DNA of 64,000 nt from Pseudomonadota bacterium (GCA_947475315.1 CANJMY010000004.1:19182-83181); one strand, 5' to 3'. Counted from the stretch's first letter, positions 40,609 to 52,987 are shown. Numbers and translations are program-made. Notes: generated by a model from the letters alone, not told the origin.

Positions 40609-41378
40609 TCGTCCTGCTCGTCGTCAGACGGGGCTTCGCCGCCGACGTACTCGACGTAGACCAGCGTCAGCCCTTGGGGCGGCGCGGTCTTGCCCAGGTG
40701 CTTGCGGTCCGCAGCGTTCAGGATGGCTTCAAACCCGGCGACGTCGATCTTGCGCGTGCCCACGCTGTACAGCGTGCCCGCGAGGATCCGCACCATGTGG
40801 CGCAGGAACCCGTTGCCGACGATCTCGAAGTGCACGAGGTCGCCTTCGCGGCGGACGCGCGCGTCCTCGACTGTGCGGACGGCGTGCGTGCTCGCGCAGC
40901 CCGCCGCGCGGAACGACGCGAAGTCGTGTCGACCGATCACGAGCCTGGCGGCCTCGTGCATGCGCTCCACGTCGACCGTGTGGCCGAGGTGCCACACCCG
41001 GTCGGCGAGCATCGGGCTTCGCGCAGGGCGCTCCAGGAACGTGTAGCGGTAGAGCTTGCGACGGGCCTGACGGCGCGGGTCGAAGTCTGGATCCACCACG
41101 TCCGCAGACAGGCACGCGACGTCCGGCGGGAGGAGGGAGTTGAGGCCCTTCATCACGCCGCGCTCGGTGCGCTCCGCGGTGGTGTCGAAGACCGCCACCT
41201 GCGCGAGGGCGTGCACGCCGGCGTCCGTGCGACCGGATCCAGCGACGTGTGTCTCGTGGCCGAGCAGCTCAGCGAGCGCGGCCTGGATCACGCCCTGCAC
41301 AGAGCGACCGTTCGGCTGGACCTGCCAGCCGACGAACTCTGTCCCACGGTACTCGAGCACGAGACGAAAGCGCGTCAT
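40605..41378 (-). CDS. truA: tRNA pseudouridine(38-40) synthase
   Basis: 257 residues. EYRGTEFVGWQVQPNGRSVQG, the catalytic Asp motif GSGRTDAGVHA, RRKLYRYTF and GNGFLRHMVRILAGTLYSVG are all present. It isomerises U38-U40 in the tRNA anticodon arm. The stop shares CTAG (40605-40608) with the stop of the convergent beta-barrel gene. A short acidic tail (SDDEQDD) is extra. Confidence 0.97.
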   Translation of the reverse strand: MTRFRLVLEYRGTEFVGWQVQPNGRSVQGVIQAALAELLGHETHVAGSGRTDAGVHALAQVAVFDTTAERTERGVMKGLNSLLPPDVACLSADVVDPDFDPRRQARRKLYRYTFLERPARSPMLADRVWHLGHTVDVERMHEAARLVIGRHDFASFRAAGCASTHAVRTVEDARVRREGDLVHFEIVGNGFLRHMVRILAGTLYSVGTRKIDVAGFEAILNAADRKHLGKTAPPQGLTLVYVEYVGGEAPSDDEQDD

Positions 41379-41453
41379 GCTCGGATCCTATGAGGCGGGG
41401 GCGCGCCACGCTGGGAGACCAGCCGGCGCGCGCGCTTGACCGCGACGACGAGA

Positions 41454-41765
41454 TCAGTCTTCTTCGACGATCTCTTCTTCGCCGCCATCTTCCTCGGGCT
41501 CTTCCTCGTCGACCATGTCGTCGTCGAGCTCGTCGTCCTCGCCCAGCTCGTCGGGATCGAAGGAGGAGTCGGACAGGTTCTCGTCGTCCTCGTCGTCCAC
41601 GCGGCTCTTGCCGGACAGCAGCGACTTGATGTCACGGACGGGCGCCAGGCTCTGGTCCGCGCCGCACTCAGGGCAGTTGGGCTGCGGGCGGTTCAAGTCG
41701 TAGAACTTGGTCCCGCACTGGAAACACGCGTAGCGGTTACCGAGCTTCGCCTTGTCGTAATTCAC
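41454..41765 (-). CDS. FYDLN-acid family protein (TIGR02300-type)
   Basis: 103 residues. The N-terminus has a zinc ribbon, CFQCGTKFYDLNRPQPNCPECG, with the family FYDLN signature, followed by about 55 residues that are almost all Asp/Glu. Known in alpha- and delta-proteobacteria; function unknown. Lies 75 bp after the truA start on the same strand. Confidence 0.92.
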   Translation of the reverse strand: MNYDKAKLGNRYACFQCGTKFYDLNRPQPNCPECGADQSLAPVRDIKSLLSGKSRVDDEDDENLSDSSFDPDELGEDDELDDDMVDEEEPEEDGGEEEIVEED

Positions 41766-41851
41766 GCGGACCTCAAGTGGTGTAGAAGGGCGGGGCCACC
41801 TAGCCCATGCGCCAACGGTGCGTCAAGCCTGCGGGCGGACGCGGAGTCGGA

Positions 41852-41857
41852 TATTAT
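41852..41857 (+). promoter_or_regulatory. Candidate -10 element for the propeller lipoprotein gene
   Basis: TATTAT, 30 bp before the start codon, is a strong -10 match in a very GC-rich region; no good -35 is seen. Confidence 0.35.
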
Positions 41858-41886
41858 GGGCGGACAGCTGGCTTGGAGTCGCTAAG

Positions 41887-43353
41887 ATGCGTCGTCATCT
41901 CCTTCCGTTCGTCACCGTCCTCGCGTACGCCTGCACCAACGGGGGCGCGGTCCCGAGCGACTTCAACTTCGACCAGCAGGTCGACGACGAGGCCGAGAAC
42001 AACCAGGTCAGCAGCTCCAACGTCAAGATGTGCGTCGGCGGCGCCAACGTCTACCTGATGTGGATCGACAACCGGAACAACTTCAAGGACGTGTGGTTCA
42101 ACTCGTCCTCCGACGGCGGCGCCACCTGGTCGGGCGCCACCCGCGTGAAGCAGGGCTCGGGCGACGCCAGCGGCCTGTCGCTGGCCTGCACCGGCGACCA
42201 CGTGTTCGCCGCCTGGGAAGACACCCGCGACTCCGACTCGGCCTACCCGAACATCTACGTCAACTTCTCCAACGACGCCGGCCGCACCTGGCAGGAACAG
42301 GACCAGCGGATCGATAACGACCCCGAGGGTCGCTACATCTCCCTGGCGCCGCAGATCGCCATCTTCCAGGGCTCGGTGCACGTCGTGTGGTTCGACCAGA
42401 TCAACGGCGCGCCCGAGATCTTCATCGCCACCTCGTCCAACGCGGGCCGCAATTTCGGCGACCCCATGCAGGTCAGCGGCGATCCGGAGAACCCGGGCGA
42501 GTACTGGTCCGGCAACCCGCGCGTCGCCATGGACGACAAGGGCCGCACGCACATCGCGTGGGAGACCACCAAGAGCGGCACGCAGGAGATCTTCTATTCC
42601 CGCGTGAACGAGACCGGCGACAACTTCACGCCGGCGCAGCGCGTGAACCTGGGCGAGAAGCCCGGCACGTTCTTCGCGTTCGCCCCGTCCATGGGCGTCA
42701 GCGGCGACAACGTCTACCTCGCGTGGCACGACACCCGCGGCGGCGACGGCCTCGACATGTTCTACAACTACTCGGCGAACGGCGGCGGGGACTGGCTCCA
42801 GGCGGCGGTCCGTCTTGAGTCCGACGCCCCCGGCTCCCACGAGAGCCGCGACGCCTCCATCGAGGTGGTGGACGACGTGGCCCACATGGTGTGGGAGGAC
42901 AACGTCAACGGCGGCTACGACATCCTGTACCGCACCGCCAAGGCCGGCGTGCTGGGTGACGCCGAGATCCGCCTGGACGGCGGCGACTCGCCCGGCACCG
43001 GCAACTCGGTCCACCCCAAGATCACCTCCAAGGGTGACCTGATGATCACGGCCTGGGAAGACCTCCGCTCCGGCGGGGACAGCGGCCGTAACGACCTGTT
43101 CTACAACTTCAACTCCTCGGCGGATCCGGCTCGTCCCTGGGACAAGAACCGCGACTACCGCCTGAGCAGCGTGCAAGCGGGCTCGTCGTTCACCAAGGAC
43201 CTCAACGTCGGCACCGACGGCGAGCTGGTCTACACGGCGTGGCTGGACTTCCGCGGCGGTGAGGAAGACGGAGACGTCTACTTTGCCGCTGTGGTCCCCG
43301 GCGAGGCCATCAGCACCGCCGAAGACGCGGTCGCCGCCGGCCTCACCAAGTAG
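41887..43353 (+). CDS. Sialidase/BNR-like beta-propeller lipoprotein
   Basis: 488 residues from the ATG; lipobox LAYA-Cys16. Repeating blades have Asp-box-like SSDGGATWSG, SNDAGRTWQEQ, SSNAGRNFG and alternating (V/I)xAW(E/D)DTR or WHDTRGG motifs, giving about six to seven blades. This matches the exo-alpha-sialidase/BNR-repeat superfamily; catalytic sialidase residues are not identifiable, so a binding or structural propeller is as likely as an enzyme. Confidence 0.8.
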   Translation: MRRHLLPFVTVLAYACTNGGAVPSDFNFDQQVDDEAENNQVSSSNVKMCVGGANVYLMWIDNRNNFKDVWFNSSSDGGATWSGATRVKQGSGDASGLSLACTGDHVFAAWEDTRDSDSAYPNIYVNFSNDAGRTWQEQDQRIDNDPEGRYISLAPQIAIFQGSVHVVWFDQINGAPEIFIATSSNAGRNFGDPMQVSGDPENPGEYWSGNPRVAMDDKGRTHIAWETTKSGTQEIFYSRVNETGDNFTPAQRVNLGEKPGTFFAFAPSMGVSGDNVYLAWHDTRGGDGLDMFYNYSANGGGDWLQAAVRLESDAPGSHESRDASIEVVDDVAHMVWEDNVNGGYDILYRTAKAGVLGDAEIRLDGGDSPGTGNSVHPKITSKGDLMITAWEDLRSGGDSGRNDLFYNFNSSADPARPWDKNRDYRLSSVQAGSSFTKDLNVGTDGELVYTAWLDFRGGEEDGDVYFAAVVPGEAISTAEDAVAAGLTK

Positions 43354-43369
43354 CCCTGGTCGGATCGGC

Positions 43370-43398
43370 TTGACAGCCGACGCACGACCGCATAAACC
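43370..43398 (+). promoter_or_regulatory. Candidate promoter for rplM-rpsI
   Basis: Consensus -35 TTGACA (43370-43375); a -10-like TAAACC (43393-43398) follows at 17-bp spacing, overlapping CATAAA. It lies 57 bp before the rplM start. Confidence 0.5.
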
Positions 43399-43455
43399 GG
43401 CGGGGCTTTCTGGGAGCTCGCGCTCCCAACCCGCATCGTTTCACGAGTGGAATGC

Positions 43456-43893
43456 ATGAACACCACCTTCTCCCCTAAGGCCGCTGACGTCGACGAAAAG
43501 TGGTTCGTCGTTGACGCTTCGGACTACAATCTCGGCCGTCTGGCCACCCGCGTCGCCACGGTGCTCCGCGGCAAGCACAAGGTCACCTTCGCGCCCCACG
43601 TGGACGGCGGTGACTTCGTGATCGTGGTCAATGCCAGCCAGGTCAACCTGACGGGCAACAAGCTCGATCGCAAGCACTACTACAACTACTCGGGCTACCC
43701 GGGCGGTCTGAAGTCGGTGGATGCGCGCACGCTTCGTGCGGAGAACCCCGAGCGCGTCATCATGGACGCGGTCAAGGGCATGCTCCCCAAGAACCGTCTC
43801 GCTCGCCAGATCATCAAGAAGCTGAAGGTGTACGGCGGGGCGGATCATCCCCACGCCGCGCAGAACCCTCAGCCCATCCCCGCGCACGTCTGA
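43456..43893 (+). CDS. rplM: 50S ribosomal protein L13
   Basis: 145 residues from the second start (ATG; an in-frame GTG lies 9 bp upstream). [45 protein letters not shown] is full-length L13 sequence, and [15 protein letters not shown] and [20 protein letters not shown] follow. First gene of the rplM-rpsI operon, 11 bp from rpsI. Confidence 0.97.
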   Translation: MNTTFSPKAADVDEKWFVVDASDYNLGRLATRVATVLRGKHKVTFAPHVDGGDFVIVVNASQVNLTGNKLDRKHYYNYSGYPGGLKSVDARTLRAENPERVIMDAVKGMLPKNRLARQIIKKLKVYGGADHPHAAQNPQPIPAHV

Positions 43894-43904
43894 GGCCCAC
43901 ACAC

Positions 43905-44303
43905 ATGGCTCGCACCCCGACTCAGTACCAGGGCACCGGTCGCCGCAAGACCTCCACGGCCCGCGTCATCCTTCGCCCGGGCAATGGCACCATCATCGCC
44001 AACGGCCGCGCCCTTGAGGAGTACCTCCCCCGGGAAGTCCTCCGCATGGACCTCCGTCGCCCGCTCGAGATCTGCGAAGTGCAGGAGCAGTTCGACGTCC
44101 ATGTGAACGTCAACGGCGGCGGCATGTCCGGTCAGGCCGGCGCGATGCGCCTCGGCATCGCCCGCGCGCTGCTGCTCGTGAACCCCGAGTTCCGCGCCCG
44201 CATGAAGCCCATGGGCCTTCTGACCCGTGACGCCCGCGAAGTTGAGCGCAAGAAGTACGGCAAGGCCGGCGCCCGCCGCAGCTTCCAGTTCAGCAAGCGC
44301 TAG
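43905..44303 (+). CDS. rpsI: 30S ribosomal protein S9
   Basis: 132 residues with the typical start [13 protein letters not shown] and C-terminal tail [19 protein letters not shown] (Lys-Arg end that contacts P-site tRNA). The last codons and stop are part of the first unit of a 30-bp tandem repeat that follows. Confidence 0.97.
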   Translation: MARTPTQYQGTGRRKTSTARVILRPGNGTIIANGRALEEYLPREVLRMDLRRPLEICEVQEQFDVHVNVNGGGMSGQAGAMRLGIARALLLVNPEFRARMKPMGLLTRDAREVERKKYGKAGARRSFQFSKR

Positions 44304-44415
44304 TCGCTCGCCCTCCAGGCTCGCGAGCGCTAGTCGCTCGCCCTCCAGGCTCGCGAGCGCTAGTCGCTCGCCGTCTGGTCGAGCCGACGCGAGTCGCTCG
44401 TCCGCTGGGCAGACA
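44296..44415 (+). repeat. Tandem repeat of about 30 bp overlapping the rpsI stop
   Basis: Exact period 30: AGCGCTAGTCGCTCG (44296-44310) recurs at 44326 and 44356, with CCCTCCAGGCTCGCG between copies 1-2 and 2-3 exact; a fourth, degraded unit (GACGCGAGTCGCTCG) starts at 44386. Unit 1 includes the rpsI stop (44301-44303), so the 3' end of the gene was duplicated. The rest of the gap to pyrG (44495-44681) holds nothing recognised. Confidence 0.85.
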
Positions 44416-44446
44416 AGCCGCTCCCCCGAATGGGTGGGCGGCTTTT
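44415..44446 (+). terminator. Rho-independent terminator after rpsI (copy 1)
   Basis: AAGCCGC (44415-44421) pairs with GCGGCTT (44438-44444), followed by TTTT ending at 44446. Confidence 0.8.
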
Positions 44447-44462
44447 CCGCTTTCTGGGTCCG

Positions 44463-44494
44463 AAGCCGCTCCCCCGAGAGGGTGGGCGGCTCTT
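44463..44494 (+). terminator. Near-duplicate terminator (copy 2)
   Basis: AAGCCGC (44463-44469) and GCGGCT (44486-44491) form the same stem 48 bp downstream of copy 1, but the tail is TCTTCCTCCTT, weaker. The pair looks like a tandem duplication. Confidence 0.65.
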
Positions 44495-44666
44495 CCTCCT
44501 TCTGGCCCTACGCGTCCGTGTTGGAGGTGCTCCGCGTACAAGTTCGCCGTTGGATCCGCTGCGGATCGGTGCGGGCTGCAGAGAAGTGAAATACCCCCGC
44601 GACAGGGCAGGCGAGGCCAAGTTAGACCCGCCCGGGCCGGTGCACGCATCGTCCCCCACGCTCTGA

Positions 44667-46295
<1,629 letters not shown>

Positions 46296-46585
46296 GGACG
46301 GGCGGCGCGCTCGGCCGCAAGCACGCGGAACGGGAAGAATTCGACATCCGCTTGCTTCCCGATCCGTTTTTGTGCTTACGTTCAAGGCGTGCGGTGCGAA
46401 CGACCAACTCTCGACCTCCTCTCCGACGCCAGCGAAATGGCGCGACGGGCGGGTGTCGATCCCGGTCGTTCCAGGCGTGGTGGGCGTGCACTTTCGCGCG
46501 CCGTGTGCCTCCGCACCCTGGTGGGCCATTCCGACCCCTCGGGCCGACATGTCGACGCCGCCGTTGCGGCGTCAGAGGAGGCAGC

Positions 46586-46945
46586 GTGCACCTCGATGTG
46601 ACCTTCCGTAATCTGCGTTCCCGTGATGAGGTCCGTCGTCGGGCCGAGGCCCTGTTCGAGAAGCTGGAGCGCTTCCTGGACCCGGCCGCCACGGCGCAGC
46701 TCGTCATCACCCATGAGCATGACTCGACCGTCACGGAGCTCACCGTGAACACGCACGGCGAGGTCCACCAGGTCCAGGAGGATGACGAGGATCTCCGCAC
46801 CGCGCTCGACCGCGCCTTCCACCGCGTCGAGACCGGCCTGCGCCGCTCCAAGGAGCGCCGCATCGACCGCCAGCATGCCGGCGGCGCCAAGAGCGATGGC
46901 TTCGAGATCGGCGAGGACGGAGAGGTCAAGCCCGTCAGCGTGTAG
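46586..46945 (+). CDS. hpf: Ribosome hibernation promoting factor (short HPF/RaiA family)
   Basis: 119 residues from a GTG with a very good ribosome site (GAGGAGGCAGC). The frame is open upstream as an extension of non-coding sequence. The fold pattern VTFRNLRSRDEVRRRAEALFEKLERFLDP, VNTHGEVHQVQEDDEDLRTALDRAFHRVETGLRR matches the S30AE domain. The long C-terminal dimerisation domain is absent, so a short HPF/YfiA. The 290 bp between pyrG and this gene hold only a poor promoter-like pair (TTGCTT 46352, TTACGT 46376). Confidence 0.88.
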   Translation: MHLDVTFRNLRSRDEVRRRAEALFEKLERFLDPAATAQLVITHEHDSTVTELTVNTHGEVHQVQEDDEDLRTALDRAFHRVETGLRRSKERRIDRQHAGGAKSDGFEIGEDGEVKPVSV

Positions 46946-46960
46946 CACCCGCAGATCAAG

Positions 46961-47008
46961 GCGCCCGGCCGGCGACGCTTCACGGCGTCACGGCCGGGCG
47001 CTTTCGTT
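46961..47008 (+). terminator. Strong terminator after hpf
   Basis: GCGCCCGGCCG (46961-46971) and CGGCCGGGCGC (46991-47001) form a perfect 11-bp stem with an inner GACGC/GCGTC stem, followed by TTTCGTTT. Confidence 0.85.
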
Positions 47009-47122
47009 TGTCGTGGAATTGCGGGCTGAGCGGCGCACCATTGGCTCCGTGGGTGGGCCCCGGATAGCTGGGCGCTCCGTCGGCAACTGCGACGACTGAG
47101 CTCACCTCCGAGGACCCGCCCG

Positions 47123-48286
<1,164 letters not shown>

Positions 48287-48354
48287 CCCTGGCGACGGGG
48301 CTGTCCGCGTTCTGCGGCCGACCCCAGCGCTGCGGCCTTCGGCCGCGCGAGAGC

Positions 48355-48383
48355 GCCGACTCGGTCTTCGTGACCGGGTCGGC
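48355..48383. terminator. Bidirectional-type hairpin between metK and the MYXO-CTERM gene
   Basis: GCCGAC (48355-48360) pairs with GTCGGC (48378-48383) and CGGTC with GACCG around a TTCG loop, between two convergent genes. A second hairpin, GCGGCC-TTC-GGCCGC, is at 48332-48346. T-runs are weak. Confidence 0.6.
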
Positions 48384-48394
48384 GTTCCTGCTTT

Positions 48395-49282
<888 letters not shown>

Positions 49283-49321
49283 CTCTGGACCTCTCGTACA
49301 CCTCGCTCGCGCGGTGTCGCT

Positions 49322-49360
49322 TGAAAAAGCGGAAGCCGCGGGCAAGGGCCCCGCGGCTTC
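49322..49360 (-). terminator. Terminator of the sdh operon
   Basis: GAAGCCGCGGG (49332-49342) and CCCGCGGCTTC (49350-49360) form an 11-bp stem; on the minus strand it is followed by CGCTTTTTC. It ends the sdhCAB transcript 25 bp after sdhB. Confidence 0.8.
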
Positions 49361-49384
49361 TAGACTCTCAAACGACCGACGGGA

Positions 49385-50131
49385 TCAGGTCCCGGTGGCC
49401 TTGGACCACAGCCATCCCAGCGGATCGTAGTAGCGATCCACCACGCGCTCCTTCATGGGGATGATCGCGTTGTCGGTGATGGCGATGTGCTCAGGGCAGA
49501 CCTTGGTGCAGCACTTGGTGATGTTGCAGTAGCCCAGGCCGTTGTCGTCCTTGAGCTCCTTGAGGCGGTCGTCCGTGTCGAGCGGGTGCATCTCGAGCGC
49601 CGCGTTCCACATGATGAAGCGCGGGCCGATGAACTCGTCGTGCTTCTGGTGGTCGCGCAGGACGTGGCAGACGTCCTGGCACAGGAAGCACTCGATGCAC
49701 TTGCGGAACTCCTGCACACGGTCCACGTCGCGCTGGGCCATGTTCCAGGTGCCGTCCGCGTTGTCGGCGGGGCGGGGCTTGAACTTCTTGATCTTCTCCT
49801 TGACGCGGAAGTTCCAGGAGACGTCCGTCACCAGGTCCTTGATGCGCGGGAAGGTCTTCATCGGCTCGATCTTGACCGGGACCGAGAGGTCCAGATCCGA
49901 CAGCCGCGTCATGCACATCAGGCGAGGCATGCCGTTGATCTCGGCCGAGCACGAGCCGCACTTGCCGGCCTTGCAGTTCCAGCGCGCGGCCAGATCGGGC
50001 GCGTGCACCATCTGGACCAGGTGCACGGCGTCGAGGACGACCATGCCCTCGGAGATTTCGACGGCGTAGTCCTTGAACTCGCCGTGCGTCGCGCTGTCAC
50101 CGCGGGAGATTCGAAAAGTCGCCTGTGGCAT
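49385..50131 (-). CDS. sdhB: Succinate dehydrogenase iron-sulfur subunit
   Basis: 248 residues. The N-terminal [2Fe-2S] motif WNCKAGKCGSCSAEING with the distal Cys in RLMC, and the C-terminal CIECFLCQDVC and CNITKCCTKVCPEHI for the [4Fe-4S] and [3Fe-4S] clusters, are intact. Its start overlaps the sdhA stop by one base (TAATG). The length and the sdhC-A-B order match Mycobacterium Sdh1 rather than the E. coli sdhCDAB layout. Confidence 0.96.
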   Translation of the reverse strand: MPQATFRISRGDSATHGEFKDYAVEISEGMVVLDAVHLVQMVHAPDLAARWNCKAGKCGSCSAEINGMPRLMCMTRLSDLDLSVPVKIEPMKTFPRIKDLVTDVSWNFRVKEKIKKFKPRPADNADGTWNMAQRDVDRVQEFRKCIECFLCQDVCHVLRDHQKHDEFIGPRFIMWNAALEMHPLDTDDRLKELKDDNGLGYCNITKCCTKVCPEHIAITDNAIIPMKERVVDRYYDPLGWLWSKATGT

Positions 50132-51945
50132 TACTTGTTCTCCTCGATGACCTGCTTGAGCTCGTCAGGCATGGGCGGGATCGGGCGACGGTGCATGACC
50201 ATCTGACCGTCTTCGCCCTTCTTCACGATCAGGTTGAAGCTCGCGTACGCCTCGTCCTTGGCAGGGAAGTCGTCGCGGAAGTGACCGCCGCGGCTCTCCT
50301 TCCGCTCGATCGCGCACATGGTGACCGCCTCGCTGACCAGCAGGAGGTTGCGAAGGTCGATCGCGGTGTGCCAGCCGGGGTTGTACTCGCGGTGGCTGCT
50401 GATGCCGACCTTGGCCGCGCGGTCCTTGAGCAGCTGAAGCTGGTCCTGCGCGAACTTCATCTCCTCCTCGACGCGCACGATGCCGACGTTGTCCTGCATG
50501 AGCTCCTGGAGGTCGTGCTGGACGCGGTAAGGGTTCTCGGCGGCGCCGCCGAACTCGAACGGCTTGAGCGAGGCGGCTTCGGCGGCCGCGAGGGCAGCCT
50601 GATCGACCGTGCCTCGACCGTTCTCCTTGGCCCACTTGGCCGCGTGCTCACCGGCGCGCTTGCCGAACACGATGAGGTCGGACAGCGAGTTGCCGCCGAG
50701 GCGGTTGGCGCCGTGCAGCCCGGCGGCGACTTCGCCCGCGGCGAACAGGCCGGGGACGTTGGTCATCTGGCTGTCCGGATCCACGCGAACGCCACCCATC
50801 ATGTAGTGGGTGGTGGGACCGACCTCCATGGGCTCGGTCGTGATGTCGATGCCCGCCAGCTCCTTGAACTGGTGGTACATGCTCGGGAGCTTCTTGCGGA
50901 TGTGCTCCGGAGCGTTGGGCACCTTCTCCTTGATCCAGGAGATGTCGAGGAACACGCCGCCGTGGGGCGAACCACGACCGGCCTTGACCTCGCGGCGGAT
51001 GCAGCGGGCGACGTGGTCGCGCGTGAGGAGCTCCGGCGGGCGACGGGCGTTCTTGTCGCCCGTGACGTAGCGCCAGCCTTCCTCTTCCTTGTCGGCGGTG
51101 GACGACTTGTAGTTCTCAGGGATGTCGTCGAACATGAAGCGCTTGCCCTGGTTGTTGACCAGGATGCCGCCTTCGCCGCGCACGCCTTCGGTCACCAGGA
51201 TGCCCTGGACCGACGGCGGCCACATCATGCCCGTGGGATGGAACTGGATGAACTCCATGTCCATCAGCTCAGCGCCCGCCTCGTAGGCGAGGGCCTGACC
51301 GTCACCGGTGTACTCCCAGGAGTTGCTGGTGACCTTGTAGGCGCGGCCGATGCCGCCGGTGGCGAGCACCACGGCGCCCGCGCGCCAGAGCTTGAAGCGG
51401 CCGCGCTCGCGGTCGTAGCCGAAGGCGCCGACGACGCGGTCGCCGTCCTTCACCAGCGAGACGACCGTGTTCTCCATGTAGAACTTGATGCCCTGGTGGA
51501 TGCCGTGATCCTGCAGGGTGCGGATGAGCTCGAGGCCCGTGCGATCGCCGACGTGCGCCAGACGCGGGTAGCGGTGGCCGCCGAAGTTGCGCTGGAGGAT
51601 CCGACCGTCCTTGGTGCGGTCGAACAGCGCGCCCCACTTCTCAAGCTCGCGGACGCGGTCCGGGGCTTCCTTGGCGTGGAGCTCAGCCATGCGCCACTGG
51701 TTGAGGTACTGGCCGCCGCGCATGGTGTCGGCGAAGTGGACCTTCCAGGAGTCGCGGTCATCCACGTTGCCCATGGAAGCGGCCATGCCGCCTTCGGCCA
51801 TGACCGTGTGCGCCTTGCCCAGCAGCGACTTGCAGACCACGCCGACGGAGCAGCTGCCCGCGGCCTCGATCGCGGCGCGGAGGCCAGCGCCGCCCGCACC
51901 GATCACGAGCACGTCGTGCTCGTAGACTTCGAATTCGGTCGCCAT
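50131..51945 (-). CDS. sdhA: Succinate dehydrogenase flavoprotein subunit
   Basis: 604 residues from the ATG of MATEFEVYEHDVLVIGAGGAG (an upstream open extension is non-coding). FAD-binding GAGGAGLRAAIEAA, HTVMAEGGMAAS with the conserved FAD-linking His region, substrate-site GPTTHYMMGGVRVD and RLGGNSLSDLIVFG are seen. It oxidises succinate to fumarate. Start and sdhC stop overlap by one base. Confidence 0.96.
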   Translation of the reverse strand: MATEFEVYEHDVLVIGAGGAGLRAAIEAAGSCSVGVVCKSLLGKAHTVMAEGGMAASMGNVDDRDSWKVHFADTMRGGQYLNQWRMAELHAKEAPDRVRELEKWGALFDRTKDGRILQRNFGGHRYPRLAHVGDRTGLELIRTLQDHGIHQGIKFYMENTVVSLVKDGDRVVGAFGYDRERGRFKLWRAGAVVLATGGIGRAYKVTSNSWEYTGDGQALAYEAGAELMDMEFIQFHPTGMMWPPSVQGILVTEGVRGEGGILVNNQGKRFMFDDIPENYKSSTADKEEEGWRYVTGDKNARRPPELLTRDHVARCIRREVKAGRGSPHGGVFLDISWIKEKVPNAPEHIRKKLPSMYHQFKELAGIDITTEPMEVGPTTHYMMGGVRVDPDSQMTNVPGLFAAGEVAAGLHGANRLGGNSLSDLIVFGKRAGEHAAKWAKENGRGTVDQAALAAAEAASLKPFEFGGAAENPYRVQHDLQELMQDNVGIVRVEEEMKFAQDQLQLLKDRAAKVGISSHREYNPGWHTAIDLRNLLLVSEAVTMCAIERKESRGGHFRDDFPAKDEAYASFNLIVKKGEDGQMVMHRRPIPPMPDELKQVIEENK

Positions 51946-52727
51946 CAGAAGATCCTCAGGTCGGTGATGAAGCCCATCGCGCAGGACCGGACGTACATGT
52001 CGACGAAGAGCACGCCGAACAGGCTGGCCCAGGCCCACTTCATGTGGTTGCGGTTGCAGGCGCTGACGCCGTCGTAGCAAGCACCCTTGAAGCCGACGGG
52101 CAGCGAGTCCGCGCGGCCGCCGATGAGGTGGCGGAGCGCGTGGCAGCCGAAGGTGTAGCCGCCGATCAGCACCACGTTCATCATGGTGAGCAGCGAGCCC
52201 ACGCCCAGGCCGAAGCCGTCGTCGAACTGCGTCGACTCGACCGCGTCGTAGGCGAGGACGAGCATCAGCGCGAGCGCGAAGTACAGGAAGTAGCGATGGA
52301 CGTTCTGCATCACCAGCGGGAACCAGTTCTCGCCCAGGTAGGAGCTGCGGGGCTCACCGACCGTGCAGGCTACGGGGTCGGCCCAGAACGCCTTGTAGTA
52401 GGCGCCGCGGTAGTAGTAGCAGGTGAAGCGGAACCCGGCGGGCGCCCACGCGATGAAGATGCCCGGCGTGAACGGGAGCCACGCAGGCCAAAAGCCCGGA
52501 CGCGCGCCGAAGAGCGCGTGAGGCGAGTCACCCCAGAGCTCCAGGCCGTACAACGGGGAGATGTAGGGGCCGTAGGTGTAGTTCTTGCCGACCAGGATCG
52601 CCCAGGCGCCGTACACCAGGAAGAACCCCAAGCCGAGGAACGTGAGGAGGGAGGGGATCCACCAAGCATCCGTACGCGACGTCTTGAGGAACGGCGTAGG
52701 GGGCGGGAGGGCCTTGGAATCGGCCAT
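51945..52727 (-). CDS. sdhC: Succinate dehydrogenase membrane anchor, Sdh1-type single subunit
   Basis: 260 residues with five or so membrane segments. It is twice the size of E. coli SdhC or SdhD and there is no separate sdhD. It is rich in Cys/His at points facing the membrane: Cys103 and Cys121 (FTCYYYRGAYY..ADPVACTVG), His144 (QNVHRYFLYF), Cys195-His196 and His200 (YTFGCHALRHLIGG). The single large anchor and gene order resemble Mycobacterium Sdh1, in which, from memory, the anchor holds a Rieske-type [2Fe-2S] cluster. Whether these residues bind a cluster or heme needs structural comparison. Confidence 0.85.
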   Translation of the reverse strand: MADSKALPPPTPFLKTSRTDAWWIPSLLTFLGLGFFLVYGAWAILVGKNYTYGPYISPLYGLELWGDSPHALFGARPGFWPAWLPFTPGIFIAWAPAGFRFTCYYYRGAYYKAFWADPVACTVGEPRSSYLGENWFPLVMQNVHRYFLYFALALMLVLAYDAVESTQFDDGFGLGVGSLLTMMNVVLIGGYTFGCHALRHLIGGRADSLPVGFKGACYDGVSACNRNHMKWAWASLFGVLFVDMYVRSCAMGFITDLRIF

Positions 52728-52765
52728 GGTCGAACTCCGGCGGTGTCGTTCGCGAAGAGGGCGGG

Positions 52766-52794
52766 GGTCTAGCCGTTGCGCGGCGAGGATTCAA
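52766..52794 (-). promoter_or_regulatory. Candidate sdhCAB promoter
   Basis: On the minus strand, TTGAAT (52794-52789) and TAGACC (52771-52766) are exactly 17 bp apart; the -10-like element ends 38 bp before the sdhC start. Confidence 0.45.
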
Positions 52795-52987
52795 CTGCGC
52801 TGCAACAAAGCGCGGACGGATGTGCGAACAAGCTCGAGGCCGTTTCAGACGTCGGTAGCCGCCGGGCGGCGTTGCGCCCACGGTTTGGGGCGCGCCGTTC
52901 GTCGGTGGACCGACGAGTCCCGCAAGTGGGTGCGGGAGCGCCCTCACGACGTGTAAACGCGGCGACGAGTTGTCGACACTCGTTCGC

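Noticed and set aside
44227..44649. Open frames encoding Ser-Arg-Pro repeats after rpsI on both strands
   Set aside because: They only translate the 30-bp tandem repeat and terminators.
46296..46585. A longer hpf product starting upstream near 46184
   Set aside because: It would overlap pyrG in another frame, and the GTG at 46586 has an excellent ribosome site at the start of the conserved domain.
47010..47122. SAM-I or SAM-IV riboswitch upstream of metK
   Set aside because: Only a GGCAAC fragment matches; no consistent multi-helix fold could be drawn, so not listed as a feature.
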